Source: an uncultured Clostridium sp. (GTDB lineage: Bacteria > Bacillota > Clostridia > TANB77 > CAG-508). Taken from it: a stretch of DNA of 32,474 nucleotides. The DNA lies in contig USMK01000016.1 of NCBI GenBank assembly GCA_900555835.1, positions 1 through 32,474 of the forward strand, read 5' to 3'. This document shows positions 1-7,860 of the stretch, one piece after another; the stretch's first letter is position 1; every line of letters begins with the position of its first letter. The translations under genes were made by a program, and so were the position numbers. Under the pieces are notes generated by a model. The model saw only the letters and a list, made by a program, of their open reading frames with translations, was not told the DNA's origin and did no database searches.

Positions 1-240
1 ATTTTTATCTATTTTATATAAATTAATTCCTTCTTCTAGTGTTTTTATATTACTCAATACCGCAGCATCCTGTGTGTTGCTTATTATTCCGTTTTCTCCG
101 TATAGAGTGTTTATTGCTACTCCTGCTAAGATGACTAATACCACTATAGTAATAATCAAAGCTAGCAGTGTTATTCCTTTATTATTTCTACAATTACTTT
201 TCTTCCTTCTTTGTTTTCTTGGCTTTCTCCTAAATTCCAT
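1..240 (-). CDS. Prepilin-like surface protein, N-terminal part (cut by window edge)
   Basis: Eighty codons are visible; the 3' end lies outside the window. The N-terminus is very basic (residues 4-20 rich in Arg/Lys), then NNKG, then a hydrophobic helix starting ITLLALIITIVVLVILAGVA, the layout of a type IV prepilin or pseudopilin with cleavage after the Gly. The usual Glu at position +5 of the mature protein is absent (Leu/Ala there). After the helix comes a short polar stretch with NTLYGENGI and a possible coiled region. The start ATG at 238-240 has an AAGGAAGG ribosome site about 10 nt upstream, and a consensus promoter lies 42 nt further up. It resembles the start of the large surface protein at 30292-32362. 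Role (pilus, secretion pseudopilin or surface display) cannot be decided. Confidence 0.75.
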   Translation of the reverse strand, partial: MEFRRKPRKQRRKKSNCRNNKGITLLALIITIVVLVILAGVAINTLYGENGIISNTQDAAVLSNIKTLEEGINLYKIDKN

Positions 241-281
241 ACTTTCGCTAACCTTCCTTTGTACTTATTTTTCCCAAAAAA

Positions 282-310
282 ATTATAATGGTTATATAAC
301 CAGTTGTCAA
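282..310 (-). promoter_or_regulatory. Sigma-A type promoter for the prepilin-like gene, with a palindromic spacer
   Basis: On the minus strand TTGACA (305-310) and TATAAT (282-287) are separated by 17 nt. The spacer contains the perfect palindrome GGTTATATAACC (290-301), which could be an operator. Immediately upstream are another dyad (about 311-331) and a TGTCGAA motif (339-345, plus-strand reading) that matches the Spo0A box core, followed by a second TGTCG at 349-353. Confidence 0.7.
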
Positions 311-513
311 GTATTCGATTAAAATCGAGTACTATTTTTGTCGAATTTTGTCGTTGTTTTAATTGGCTAATTTTTTAATAGAAAATGTTACATATTATTC
401 TCTAACAAGCACAAGTAGTCTAATATAGTTATTCCTATTTTTCCCCATATTACAAAATTTATCCATTATGTATAATTATCTTATACCTAAAAATTTTTTC
501 TAAGTTCTCATAA

Positions 514-549
514 ATAAAAAAGATAACTAGCTAAATTACTAGTTATCTT
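514..549 (-). terminator. Terminator overlapping the fmt stop codon
   Basis: Arms AAGATAACTAG (520-530) and CTAGTTATCTT (539-549) pair perfectly around an 8-nt loop, and the minus-strand transcript then runs into a T-rich tail. The fmt stop codon (539-541) lies in the stem. Confidence 0.75.
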
Positions 550-1492
550 CTTTTCTCGTGCAAAAGCCCCTCACATAATCTCCAAATCCCATTCTCTTGC
601 TATTTTCTGGCTGAATTTCTAGTATTGACAAAATGCCGTCTTTTGCTTTGATAAATAGTCCTACTTTATCATTGGCATACACAATATCTCCATTCTCAAA
701 TTGTGCGACATCAGGCAAAATATCTACTGCATTGTCTACTTTTTCAGCTTTCCATATTTTAGTTTTCTTGCCACCGATGATAGTATAAGCTCCCATTATA
801 GGATTTAGTCCTCTTATTAGATTTATTATCTCTTGCACGCCTTTATTTTCCCAATCTATTTTAGCCATATCTTTTGACAACATTGGTGCCATCGAAAACT
901 CCTCTGGTTGCTTAATTCTTGGAGCAGTTCCAGCTTCTATTTCGGCAATGGTTTTAACTAAAAGCTGTCCCCCTATTTTAGCTAGTCTTGCCCAAAGCTC
1001 ACCAGTTGTTTCAGTATCTCCAATTTCAACTTTTTCAGTCAAAATCATATCACCTGTGTCCATTCCAACATCCATATACATTGTAGTAATTCCAGTTTCT
1101 TTGTCTCCATTTAAAACAGCCCATTGTATTGGCGCTGCTCCTCTGTATTTAGGAAGCAAAGAGCCGTGTACATTTATGCACCCTTTGCTTGGAATGTCTA
1201 AAATCTCCTTTGGCAAAATTTTTCCATAAGCCACAACACAAATAAATTCTGGTTTCATTTCCTTTAAAGAATTTATAAATTCTTTATTGTTCCTTACTTT
1301 CTCTGGTTGAAGAACTTGCAAATTTTTAGATAAAGCATATTGCTTAACAGGAGATGCCACAAGTTTCATTCCTCTTCCTTTTGGTCTATCTGGATTTGTT
1401 ATAACAGCTAGTATTTCGTGTCCTGCATCATAAAGTGCGGATAAAGATTCCATTGCAAAATCTGGTGTTCCCATAAATATAATTCTCGCCAT
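539..1492 (-). CDS. fmt: Methionyl-tRNA formyltransferase
   Basis: Formylates the amino group of Met-tRNA(fMet) with 10-formyl-THF for translation initiation in the cytosol. At 317 residues it has the family's usual length (about 310-315). The formyltransferase domain is N-terminal (about 1-190), with the MGTPDFA start, the INVHGSLLPKYRGAAPIQWA core and GMDTGD; the catalytic triad corresponds to N107, H109 and D145. The C-terminal tRNA-binding OB-like domain is present. The ATG has GGAGG upstream. It follows def by 17 nt, the classical priA-def-fmt order, so it is probably cotranscribed with them and ends in a hairpin that includes its stop codon. Confidence 0.97.
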   Translation of the reverse strand: MARIIFMGTPDFAMESLSALYDAGHEILAVITNPDRPKGRGMKLVASPVKQYALSKNLQVLQPEKVRNNKEFINSLKEMKPEFICVVAYGKILPKEILDIPSKGCINVHGSLLPKYRGAAPIQWAVLNGDKETGITTMYMDVGMDTGDMILTEKVEIGDTETTGELWARLAKIGGQLLVKTIAEIEAGTAPRIKQPEEFSMAPMLSKDMAKIDWENKGVQEIINLIRGLNPIMGAYTIIGGKKTKIWKAEKVDNAVDILPDVAQFENGDIVYANDKVGLFIKAKDGILSILEIQPENSKRMGFGDYVRGFCTRKEDN

Positions 1493-1509
1493 ATCTTACC
1501 TCCATCTAA

Positions 1510-1986
1510 TTATTCTTCAGGTTCAACAATTTCAAGTGTTCCTGGGATTATTTTATCAATAAACACTTCTCCATTCAAATGGTCTATTTCGTGTGCTATT
1601 GCTTGCGCTAGTAGGCCTTTGCCTGTTAGTTTTATTTTCTCTCCTTTGATATTTAATGCTTCAACAGTTACTTGCTCTGGTCTTTCAACTTTTGCAAATT
1701 TATTTGGAAAACTCAAACAACCTTCTTCTACTATTTGCAATCCTTTTTCCTTCTTTATTTCAGGATTTATAAGCACTATAACTCCTTTTTCGTCGTATAA
1801 GTCTATTACAACTATTCTTTTAAGTACACCAACTTGTACAGCCGCAAGCCCTAGGCCATCAAATTTATGCATTGTTTCTACCATATCGTCTACTAGTTCT
1901 CTTATTTTATCGTCTATTACCTCAACTGTTCTGGATTTTTTTCTTAAAATCTCATCTTCTTCTCCTCTTATTGTTCTTATTGCCAT
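1510..1986 (-). CDS. def: Peptide deformylase
   Basis: Removes the N-formyl group from nascent proteins, undoing the Fmt modification. At 158 residues it is of normal size for a bacterial deformylase. All three signature motifs are visible: GLGLAAVQ (44-51), EGCLS (88-92, metal ligand C90) and HEIDH (132-136, metal ligands H132 and H136, catalytic E133). The start ATG follows a GGGGAGG ribosome site. It lies 15 nt downstream of priA and 17 nt upstream of fmt, consistent with one operon. Confidence 0.97.
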   Translation of the reverse strand: MAIRTIRGEEDEILRKKSRTVEVIDDKIRELVDDMVETMHKFDGLGLAAVQVGVLKRIVVIDLYDEKGVIVLINPEIKKEKGLQIVEEGCLSFPNKFAKVERPEQVTVEALNIKGEKIKLTGKGLLAQAIAHEIDHLNGEVFIDKIIPGTLEIVEPEE

Positions 1987-2001
1987 TTATTTTTCCTCCC
2001 C

Positions 2002-4242
2002 TTACATCATATTATTAGGATTTACATCTATTATTAGTCTGGTTCCCTTATAATTTCTATTATAGTATCCTTCTAGTACATTGTTAATAAAATTGATTAT
2101 ACTATTGTTAAATCTGCATTTTACTAATATTCTCCACCTATATTTGTTTTTTATTCTATCAATTGGTGCTGGCACTGGTTCATATATTAAAACATTATTT
2201 TTAATCGGCATAAACTCTTTTTTAAGTTCTGAATATACATAATTAGATACTTTTTTTGCTTCATTTTCTGTTTTTGCATTTATACTAAATTGTATTATAT
2301 CGCAAAAAGGTGGATAATTCAAGCCTTTTCTCATTGCTATCTCTGCATTGTAAAAAGAATCATAATTTTGCTCTTTTGCATATTCAATACTGTAATTATC
2401 TTTATTATATGTTTGAATTATGACTTTCCCTGGTAAGTTTTCTCTACCAGCCCTTCCAGCAACTTGTGTTAATATTTGGAAGGTTCTTTCTCCGGCTCTG
2501 TAATCTTCAATATTCAAACTAGAATCAGCAGCAATAACGCCAACTAATGTAACATCAGGAAAATGATGTCCTTTTACGACCATTTGTGTTCCTATCAATA
2601 TATCTATACTTTCATTTCTAAACTTTTCTAGAATTTGTTCGTGCGAGTTCTTTTTAGTTACAGTATCTACGTCCATTCTAATAGTTGTCGCTTCTGGAAA
2701 CATTTTTTGCACTTCTTCTTCGAGTTTTTGTGTTCCAGCTCCAAAATATCTTACATTTTTACTTTGACATATAGGGCATACAGTAATATTGGGGATTTCA
2801 AATCCACAATAATGACATTTCAATTTATTTTGATTTTTGTGATAAGTTAGTGTTATATTGCAATTTTTACATTTTGCAGTAAATCCGCAATCTCTACACA
2901 TTACAAAAGTTGAAAAACCTCTTCTATTTAAAAACAATATGGTCTGTTTTTTATTTTTTAAATTTTCTTCCATATATTGTTTTAATTTTTCACTTATCAT
3001 AGATTTGTTACCATTTGCAAGTTCTTGTCTTAAATCTACAACTTCCACATTTGGCAAACTAGAATTATTCGCCCTCCTTGAAAGTTTTAGCAATTCTACC
3101 TTGTTTGAATTTGCATTATAAAAAGTACTAATATCCGGTGTTGCACTTCCAAGTAGCAAAGGAGCATTGTTGTTTTTGCAAATATATCTAGCAATGTCTT
3201 TTGCATTATATCTAGGTGTCATGTCAGATTTATACGACATATCGTGTTCTTCATCTATAATTAAAATGCCCACATCATTTACAGGAGCAAAAATCGCGGA
3301 CCTTGCACCTATTACAATTTTGCTCTCTCCTCTTTTGATTTTTTGAAAAGCATCATATCGTTCGCCAATAGATAATTTGCTATGTAAAACAGATATGCAA
3401 TTTCCAAATCTAGCTAGAAATCGGTTTACCATTTGCGGAGTAAGCGAAATTTCTGGAACAAGCATAATTGCAGTTTTGCCTTTTTTCAAGGCTTCTTGAA
3501 TCAACTGCAAATATACTTCGGTTTTACCAGAACCAGTAACACCATAAAGCAAAAACTCACCAAATTCGTTACTCTCTATTTTTTCTTTTACCTTATCAAA
3601 AGCAATTTTTTGCTCGTCAGTCAATAGCAAATTGGAATCCCTTGGAACTTCTTTTGTTTTAAAAGGATTTCTCTCAATATTCTCCTCTACAATTTCTATG
3701 TATCCATTCTTTTCAAGAGTTTTAATAACAGCTCTACTAGTATCTGTATACATCTCCAAATCGCCAATATACACTCCATCATTTTCTTTCAAAAATTCTA
3801 TTATTCTAAGCTGTTTAGGGCTCTTAACCAGTCCATTGTCTATATCCTCATCAATATCGTCTATCTCTTTTGCAAGATAAACAAAATTACCAGTCTTTTC
3901 TTTAACTCTATTTTCTTCAATTTGAGTAGCCGTTCCAGGAGGTAACATCAATTTTATACAATCAAAAATATTACAAAAATACATCCTAGACATAAGAATA
4001 GCAAGCTTCATTCTATCTTCTGTAAGTCCATCTTTTTCAATACTCTGAATATACTTATTAGCAAACTCAGAACTATCCTTTATCTCTACAACATATCCTT
4101 CCTTTGACTTTTTAGAATTACCAAATGGAATACTAACTCTATCACCAATTTTAACTGCACCTTCCAATTCCTCTGGCACCAAATAATCAAATACTCTATT
4201 CAAAGTCTTTACCGTACTATTAACAATAACACCAACAACCAC
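2002..4242 (-). CDS. priA: Primosomal protein N', replication restart helicase
   Basis: Superfamily 2 3'-5' DNA helicase that reloads the replisome at stalled forks. At 746 residues it is normal for PriA. Order: N-terminal 3'-DNA-binding domain (about 1-110), linker, helicase with Walker A GVTGSGKTE and the Walker B box DEEHD, then a zinc-binding insert of paired Cys motifs (CRDC, CKNC, CHYC, CPIC) inside the second helicase lobe, where GRAGR is seen. The start codon is GTG at 4240-4242, chosen because AAGGAGG lies 7 nt upstream. It heads the priA-def-fmt set. A long-hairpin repeat sits directly upstream. Confidence 0.96.
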   Translation of the reverse strand: MVVGVIVNSTVKTLNRVFDYLVPEELEGAVKIGDRVSIPFGNSKKSKEGYVVEIKDSSEFANKYIQSIEKDGLTEDRMKLAILMSRMYFCNIFDCIKLMLPPGTATQIEENRVKEKTGNFVYLAKEIDDIDEDIDNGLVKSPKQLRIIEFLKENDGVYIGDLEMYTDTSRAVIKTLEKNGYIEIVEENIERNPFKTKEVPRDSNLLLTDEQKIAFDKVKEKIESNEFGEFLLYGVTGSGKTEVYLQLIQEALKKGKTAIMLVPEISLTPQMVNRFLARFGNCISVLHSKLSIGERYDAFQKIKRGESKIVIGARSAIFAPVNDVGILIIDEEHDMSYKSDMTPRYNAKDIARYICKNNNAPLLLGSATPDISTFYNANSNKVELLKLSRRANNSSLPNVEVVDLRQELANGNKSMISEKLKQYMEENLKNKKQTILFLNRRGFSTFVMCRDCGFTAKCKNCNITLTYHKNQNKLKCHYCGFEIPNITVCPICQSKNVRYFGAGTQKLEEEVQKMFPEATTIRMDVDTVTKKNSHEQILEKFRNESIDILIGTQMVVKGHHFPDVTLVGVIAADSSLNIEDYRAGERTFQILTQVAGRAGRENLPGKVIIQTYNKDNYSIEYAKEQNYDSFYNAEIAMRKGLNYPPFCDIIQFSINAKTENEAKKVSNYVYSELKKEFMPIKNNVLIYEPVPAPIDRIKNKYRWRILVKCRFNNSIINFINNVLEGYYNRNYKGTRLIIDVNPNNMM

Positions 4243-4263
4243 AACACATCCTCCTTCATGTTG

Positions 4264-4497
4264 TTTTGGGACGGAGGAAAAAAGCCTCCCATCCCGCTAA
4301 GTGCAAAATACAATATAAAATTTAAAAATCGAGTTCGACCTTACGGACTTCAACCAGGCAGGCCCGCTTAGTGTGTATCTCAAAGTAACTTCTGTGCTAA
4401 CAATAAACGCCTTGTAGAACGGAGACTTTTTAAATTTTATATTGTATTTTGCACGGACTAGCACCAACTCAAATGCTTTTTTCCTCCGTCCCCAAAA
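4264..4497. repeat. Long-hairpin dispersed repeat (MITE-like or structured RNA element)
   Basis: A 234-bp element with nested inverted arms. The outer arms are 4264-4285 and 4475-4497 (TTTTGGGACGGAGG type, one base different). The inner arms are 4301-4328 and 4427-4454 and are perfect over 28 bp (they begin GTGCAAAATACAATATAAAA). The roughly 98-bp interior is richer in G+C than its surroundings. A second, truncated copy of the inner arm plus interior start lies at the window end (from about 32432), again upstream of a minus-strand gene. No transposase is present. An open frame crosses it on the minus strand (4297-4521) but looks incidental. Confidence 0.75.
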
Positions 4498-4546
4498 ACA
4501 GCAGAAAATATCTAGTTGCATTAAAATTGCATTATTTTTTAAAAAA

Positions 4547-4589
4547 TAAAGCTCTGTATCGGTTGTTATTCAACGGATACAGAGCTTTA
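4547..4589 (-). terminator. Terminator of the tRNA-Met/tRNA-Tyr operon
   Basis: Arms 4547-4560 and 4576-4589 (TAAAGCTCTGTATC and its complement) form a strong stem. The minus-strand transcript continues into TTTATTTTTT. It lies just downstream of the tRNA-Tyr 3' end. Confidence 0.8.
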
Positions 4590-4595
4590 CAAATT

Positions 4596-4681
4596 TGGTG
4601 GGCAGGGATGGATTCGAACCATCGTACACTTGCGTGGCCAGATTTACAGTCTGGTGCCTTTAACCACTCGACCACCTACCC
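4596..4681 (-). tRNA. tRNA-Tyr (anticodon GTA)
   Basis: An 86-nt class II tRNA with encoded CCA. The acceptor GGGTAGG pairs with CCTGCCC, the anticodon arm is CAGACTGTAAATCTG, there is a long variable arm, and the T arm contains GGTTCGAATCC. It is second in a two-tRNA operon behind tRNA-Met. Confidence 0.95.
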
Positions 4682-4691
4682 GATAAAAAAA

Positions 4692-4768
4692 TGGTGCGCC
4701 CTCAAGGATTCGAACCTTGGACCCACCGGTTATGAGCCGGTTGCTCTGACCAACTGAGCTAAGGGCGC
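4692..4768 (-). tRNA. tRNA with CAT anticodon (probably elongator tRNA-Met)
   Basis: A 77-nt tRNA with encoded CCA. The acceptor GCGCCCT pairs with AGGGCGC, and the anticodon arm is CCGGCTCATAACCGG. The G1-C72 pair excludes the initiator type. A tRNA-Ile in which CAT is modified to read ATA cannot be excluded from sequence alone. Confidence 0.9.
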
Positions 4769-4787
4769 ATTGCTTAATGCAAGATTA

Positions 4788-4816
4788 ATTATAAGAGATT
4801 TTATGATATATGTCAA
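4788..4816 (-). promoter_or_regulatory. Consensus sigma-A promoter of the tRNA operon
   Basis: TTGACA (4811-4816) and TATAAT (4788-4793) on the minus strand with a 17-nt spacer, about 20 nt upstream of the tRNA-Met 5' end. Confidence 0.85.
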
Positions 4817-4910
4817 TACATTTTTTAAAATTTTTTTAATTTTTTTTGCAATTTTTTTAAATGTGCCTATTTTCAATGCTTTCGAGTTTTAAATTTTTTA
4901 TAAAAAATTT

Positions 4911-4940
4911 AAAAGGACGTTATTTTTAACGTCCTTTTTT
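4911..4940. terminator. Bidirectional terminator below the PIN-domain gene
   Basis: Perfect 12-bp stem AAAAGGACGTTA / TAACGTCCTTTT with a 4-nt loop and T-rich runs on both strands. A second palindrome (4891-4910, A/T only) adjoins it. Confidence 0.85.
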
Positions 4941-4971
4941 AATTATAGCATATAGTTTTTACAAAAAAATT

Positions 4972-6087
4972 TTAACAACCTATTTTTCTTGATTCTTTTT
5001 CTTGGTTTTCCCGTAATGTATTTAGGGCACGTTTATAAAACTTTGCATACTTTGATGGAACAGAAATATCATTTTCTTCATCAAGCCATATTTTCAAATT
5101 AAACTTTAAACATCCATTATTTCTTGTTGATAAAGAAGTAATTTTTTCCTCAGATAAAAACTTTGCAGTTCCGTCACCTTTTACACGTAACCGTAAAATA
5201 ATGTCTCCAACATCCAATGCTGATTTAATATCTTTACTACATAAATTTCTATTATAAACCTCTATATATGTAGTAACAGGATTAGGATAACCAATGTATA
5301 ATTGTCCATTTTCGCTTCTGAGTCCATATACAGTTTCATTCATCCGGTCCTCTTGTTCAAAACGTCTTGAATTCTCTGCTTTTGGATTTTCTTTTTTCTC
5401 TTCAACATCAGTAGAAACAATATTTGCTTTCTCTTCGCTTGGTTCTTGGACATTTGAGGTATTGTCAGTGCTTGTAATATTTTCCATTTCAACTTGTTTT
5501 GGAATTGGAATTTGCTCTTTCACATAAACTACATTTATGTTTTGAGCTCTTGCAAGCAATACCATTTCTTTGTCCGCAGTCCACAATTGAAGATTGGGCT
5601 TTCCCATAATAGCATCTAAAATATCCTCGTCAGGGTTTATATTTCTTTCGGGAATTTTTATACTAAGAAAAACATCTTCTCGTTCAACAGCTAAGCGCAT
5701 TAGCTCGCGTGCATTTCTACCGCTTTGCAAAATTTCAAAGTCGTTCGTCCTTTTAGAAATTCTTTGCATACGGCCAAATTCCTTAATTGAAATAGTCGTA
5801 AGAATAAATTGGTAACCAGCATTTACATAGTAATGCAATGCTTCTACAAAATTTTTGGCATTAACAGTCGAACAATCAAGAATAATCCCCTCGTCTGGAA
5901 TTAGATTTGATTGATTAACTGGTTCTTTTTTAAACAACGCCTGAATTCTTACTTTAACTAACCGGTTTTTTGCAAAAACCTCTTCCATAACTTTGGTTCC
6001 AACACCAGTTACCATTTTCAATTCCTGAAAAGATGTACACTGGCTAGCTTTTGCAAGCAATGTTTCCTCAATACTTTCTTTTGCCAT
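4972..6087 (-). CDS. PIN-like domain orphan protein
   Basis: A 371-residue protein, recognised only at the fold level. Residues about 65-190 look like a PIN nuclease domain: LDCS with D71, IKEFGR with E103, DILDAIMG with D155/D158, and TADKEMV with D172, giving the usual acidic cluster of a Mg-dependent RNase. The N-terminus (about 1-50) is helical and HTH-like; a charged linker (about 200-255) leads to an unknown C-terminal domain. An ATG 24 nt upstream was rejected because it lies inside the ribosome site; CAGGAGG sits 8 nt before the chosen ATG. It has its own consensus promoter and terminator. Codon use differs from the neighbours: CGG (four times, e.g. codon 42), CGT and CGC serve as Arg. 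It is likely a foreign cassette. Partner and target unknown. Confidence 0.75.
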   Translation of the reverse strand: MAKESIEETLLAKASQCTSFQELKMVTGVGTKVMEEVFAKNRLVKVRIQALFKKEPVNQSNLIPDEGIILDCSTVNAKNFVEALHYYVNAGYQFILTTISIKEFGRMQRISKRTNDFEILQSGRNARELMRLAVEREDVFLSIKIPERNINPDEDILDAIMGKPNLQLWTADKEMVLLARAQNINVVYVKEQIPIPKQVEMENITSTDNTSNVQEPSEEKANIVSTDVEEKKENPKAENSRRFEQEDRMNETVYGLRSENGQLYIGYPNPVTTYIEVYNRNLCSKDIKSALDVGDIILRLRVKGDGTAKFLSEEKITSLSTRNNGCLKFNLKIWLDEENDISVPSKYAKFYKRALNTLRENQEKESRKIGC

Positions 6088-6144
6088 AATAAATTCCTCC
6101 TGCGAATCCACATGTTGTTTTACTATATGCTACTTGATAAAAGC

Positions 6145-6158
6145 GGTACTATTGTACC
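6145..6158. promoter_or_regulatory. Possible operator downstream of the PIN-gene promoter
   Basis: The near-palindrome GGTAC-TATT-GTACC lies between the -10 box and the start codon of the PIN-domain gene. It could bind a regulator, possibly the HTH-like N-terminus of that protein. This is inference only. Confidence 0.3.
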
Positions 6159-6170
6159 TCATGCTTTTTT

Positions 6171-6199
6171 ATTATACCTTATTTTTCCTCTTATGTCAA
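6171..6199 (-). promoter_or_regulatory. Consensus promoter of the PIN-domain gene
   Basis: TTGACA (6194-6199) and TATAAT (6171-6176) on the minus strand with a 17-nt spacer, starting directly after the spoIIP stop codon (6201-6203). Confidence 0.8.
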
Positions 6200-6200
6200 C

Positions 6201-7301
6201 CTAGTGTGGCAATGCTTCATTCATTATTTGTGATAAGTATTTCATACTATTTAAACATTCTTTTAATGTATTTCCTGTGGCCCCTACTTCTATTATGCAG
6301 GCAGCTTTGCTTACATGTTGATTATATCTTGAATTTCTTACTATTATTGGTCTAAATAGTCCGTGGATACATCTGGTTTGCTTTTTCTTGTAGTTTTATT
6401 GCAAATTTTAAGTTCTGTTGCCAATTTGGATGTTCTAATCCACCTCCATCAGTTCCAATTACAAACATCATTTGAGCAACATATTCTTCTCCTATCTTTA
6501 CTTTTGGAGCATAATTGCTATTGCTACCAATGGCATCTCTGTGTAGGTCTATAACAATATCGCTATATTGCTCATTTTGCATTTGTTCTATTACTTTAAG
6601 AGAACGATTATATGAGCCAGTATATGCTGGATAATCATTCAATACCTCACTATGTTTTACTGAAAAATTATACTTTTCCAAATAATTTTGTAGCTCTGTT
6701 CCAACTCGTACAACAGAATAATTAGTGTCTGTGGTTCTATAATTTCCTGTCATTTCGTAATTATATTGTTCAGATGGAGTATAACTTTCACAAGTATGTG
6801 TATGATAAATAGATATATTTTTTGTATTGCTTAAATTTATATCTGGTGTCAACATTTCTTCTGTTAAATTATATTTTGAGCTATTTTTTATTTTTATTCC
6901 ATTATATTCATTTGTATATGTTGCTTTTATATTGTTTTCTGATACCACTTCTGGAACTAAATTATCTGTATTTGCATTCAAATTTGTAGCAAGTTCCGTG
7001 TTAGTTTGTTCATTTTTTTCATTTTCTACTGGTTCATTTACCTTTTCTTCTATTAGATTATGATTCATTGCTAATTGTGTATTTAATATTTTTTCTATAT
7101 AACTTCCGTTTTTCTTCTTGATGTTCTTCTTCCATTTTATTTATAGCAGGAATAGCTCTATCTATTGAGCCTAAAAATACTTTTTCTGTTTTTATAAATT
7201 CAAATACTTTGGTAACTCCAAAAATAATTGCAATTACTAAAATCCCGCTTCCCTACATATTTTATTAAATCCTTTATATTTACTACGGCCACATTTACCA
7301 T
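6201..7301 (-). CDS. spoIIP: Stage II sporulation protein P, read through three +1 shifts at CGG
   Basis: SpoIIP is the membrane-anchored cell-wall amidase/endopeptidase that works with SpoIID and SpoIIM in forespore engulfment. The reading frame breaks three times, each time at an in-frame CGG (codons 19, 65 and 313). Skipping one C each time gives a 365-residue protein, near the family's length (about 400 in Bacillus). The first shift restores the anchor helix (GILVIAIIFGV), the second the linker, and the third the conserved C-terminus (GLFRPIIVR, RYNQ, IIEVGATGNT). Catalytic-type residues H166 and E171 (YHTHTCESY), H253 (DLHRD) and E337 are then all present. The ATG at 7299-7301 follows AAGGAG. 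Without shifting it would be a pseudogene; conserved sequence in all four segments argues against decay. Confidence 0.85.
6361..6363 (-). other. CGG +1 frameshift site, spoIIP site C
   Basis: CCA-CGG-ACT in the upstream frame hits TAG two codons later. Skipping C gives CCA-GGA-CTA and restores the YPGLFRPI motif typical of SpoIIP. Confidence 0.8.
7106..7108 (-). other. CGG +1 frameshift site, spoIIP site B
   Basis: AAA-CGG-AAG; the upstream frame stops 16 codons later. Skipping C gives AAA-GGA-AGT and joins the linker to the catalytic domain frame. Confidence 0.75.
7245..7247 (-). other. CGG +1 frameshift site, spoIIP site A
   Basis: AAG-CGG-GAT; the upstream frame stops about 15 codons later. 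Skipping C gives AAG-GGG-ATT and opens the transmembrane helix. Confidence 0.75.
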
Positions 7302-7372
7302 AATTTCTCCTTTGAATTAACTAATATACTTAATTTATATGTTACAACTTTTCTTATTATTACTTGTTTTAT

Positions 7373-7401
7373 TTGATATTTTATGTAAATAGTGCTATAA
7401 T
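7373..7401 (+). promoter_or_regulatory. Promoter of the plus-strand membrane gene
   Basis: TTGATA (7373-7378), 17-nt spacer, TATAAT (7396-7401), about 38 nt before the start codon. Confidence 0.75.
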
Positions 7402-7439
7402 AGATGTATATTATTTATATTATAGGAGGTATTAAAATT

Positions 7440-7814
7440 ATGGCAACCAATTTCAGATTTTTTTTGCGGCTTTGGGTTGTCGCTAATTTCTTAATCTTTG
7501 TCTATTGTTTATCTGGTAATACAGATAACTCTGTTGTTTCTCTGTTCTTTTGGGGATATACCCTCATTGTAATGGTAACAGAGCTTAAAAGCGAGCAGAA
7601 AGCAGGCTTTGAAGAACTTGGTGCTTCATTTCTATACGGAATGTTGGTAAGTGGCATTATAATTGCTTTTTTTAGTATACTTGCACTTGTTTTTGCACTT
7701 ATTCTTCTTGGCGATTGGTTTTTTACTTTTATTATCTTTAAAAGACTAATTTCATTAGCTACATTTATATCCGTCGCTTTTTTAGTCACAGATTATTTTA
7801 ATCAAAAAAATTAA
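7440..7814 (+). CDS. Small multi-pass membrane protein, unknown
   Basis: A 124-residue protein with about four hydrophobic segments (roughly residues 8-25, 32-47, 62-90 and 95-117) and short polar loops. I do not recognise the family. The ATG at 7440 was chosen over an upstream in-frame ATG because GGAGGT lies 9 nt before it. It is the only plus-strand gene of size in the window, inserted head-to-head with spoIIP and convergent with hisS, with its own promoter and terminator. Codon 10 is CGG read as Arg, unlike the native-looking genes; C-skipping there would reach a stop after about nine codons. This and its isolation suggest a transferred cassette. Confidence 0.7.
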   Translation: MATNFRFFLRLWVVANFLIFVYCLSGNTDNSVVSLFFWGYTLIVMVTELKSEQKAGFEELGASFLYGMLVSGIIIAFFSILALVFALILLGDWFFTFIIFKRLISLATFISVAFLVTDYFNQKN

Positions 7815-7818
7815 TACC

Positions 7819-7860
7819 AAAATATAGAGGGTTCCTATTATAGGATACCCTCTATATTTT
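7819..7860. terminator. Bidirectional terminator between the membrane gene and hisS
   Basis: Long imperfect stem built from AAAATATAGAGGGTTCCTA (7819-7837) and its complement (7841-7860) with a 3-nt loop and T-runs on both sides. The hisS stop codon (7838-7840) forms the loop. Confidence 0.85.

Noticed and set aside
4297..4521. 74-residue ORF across the hairpin repeat
   Set aside because: It is made of the inverted arms and the interior, has no ribosome site, and is better explained by the repeat's structure.
4692..4768. Initiator tRNA-fMet
   Set aside because: Position 1-72 is a G-C pair; initiators have a mismatch there.
6201..7301. spoIIP as an ordinary decayed pseudogene
   Set aside because: All breaks are the same event type (one C before GGN at an in-frame CGG), every segment keeps conserved residues, and other genes in the window show the same pattern.
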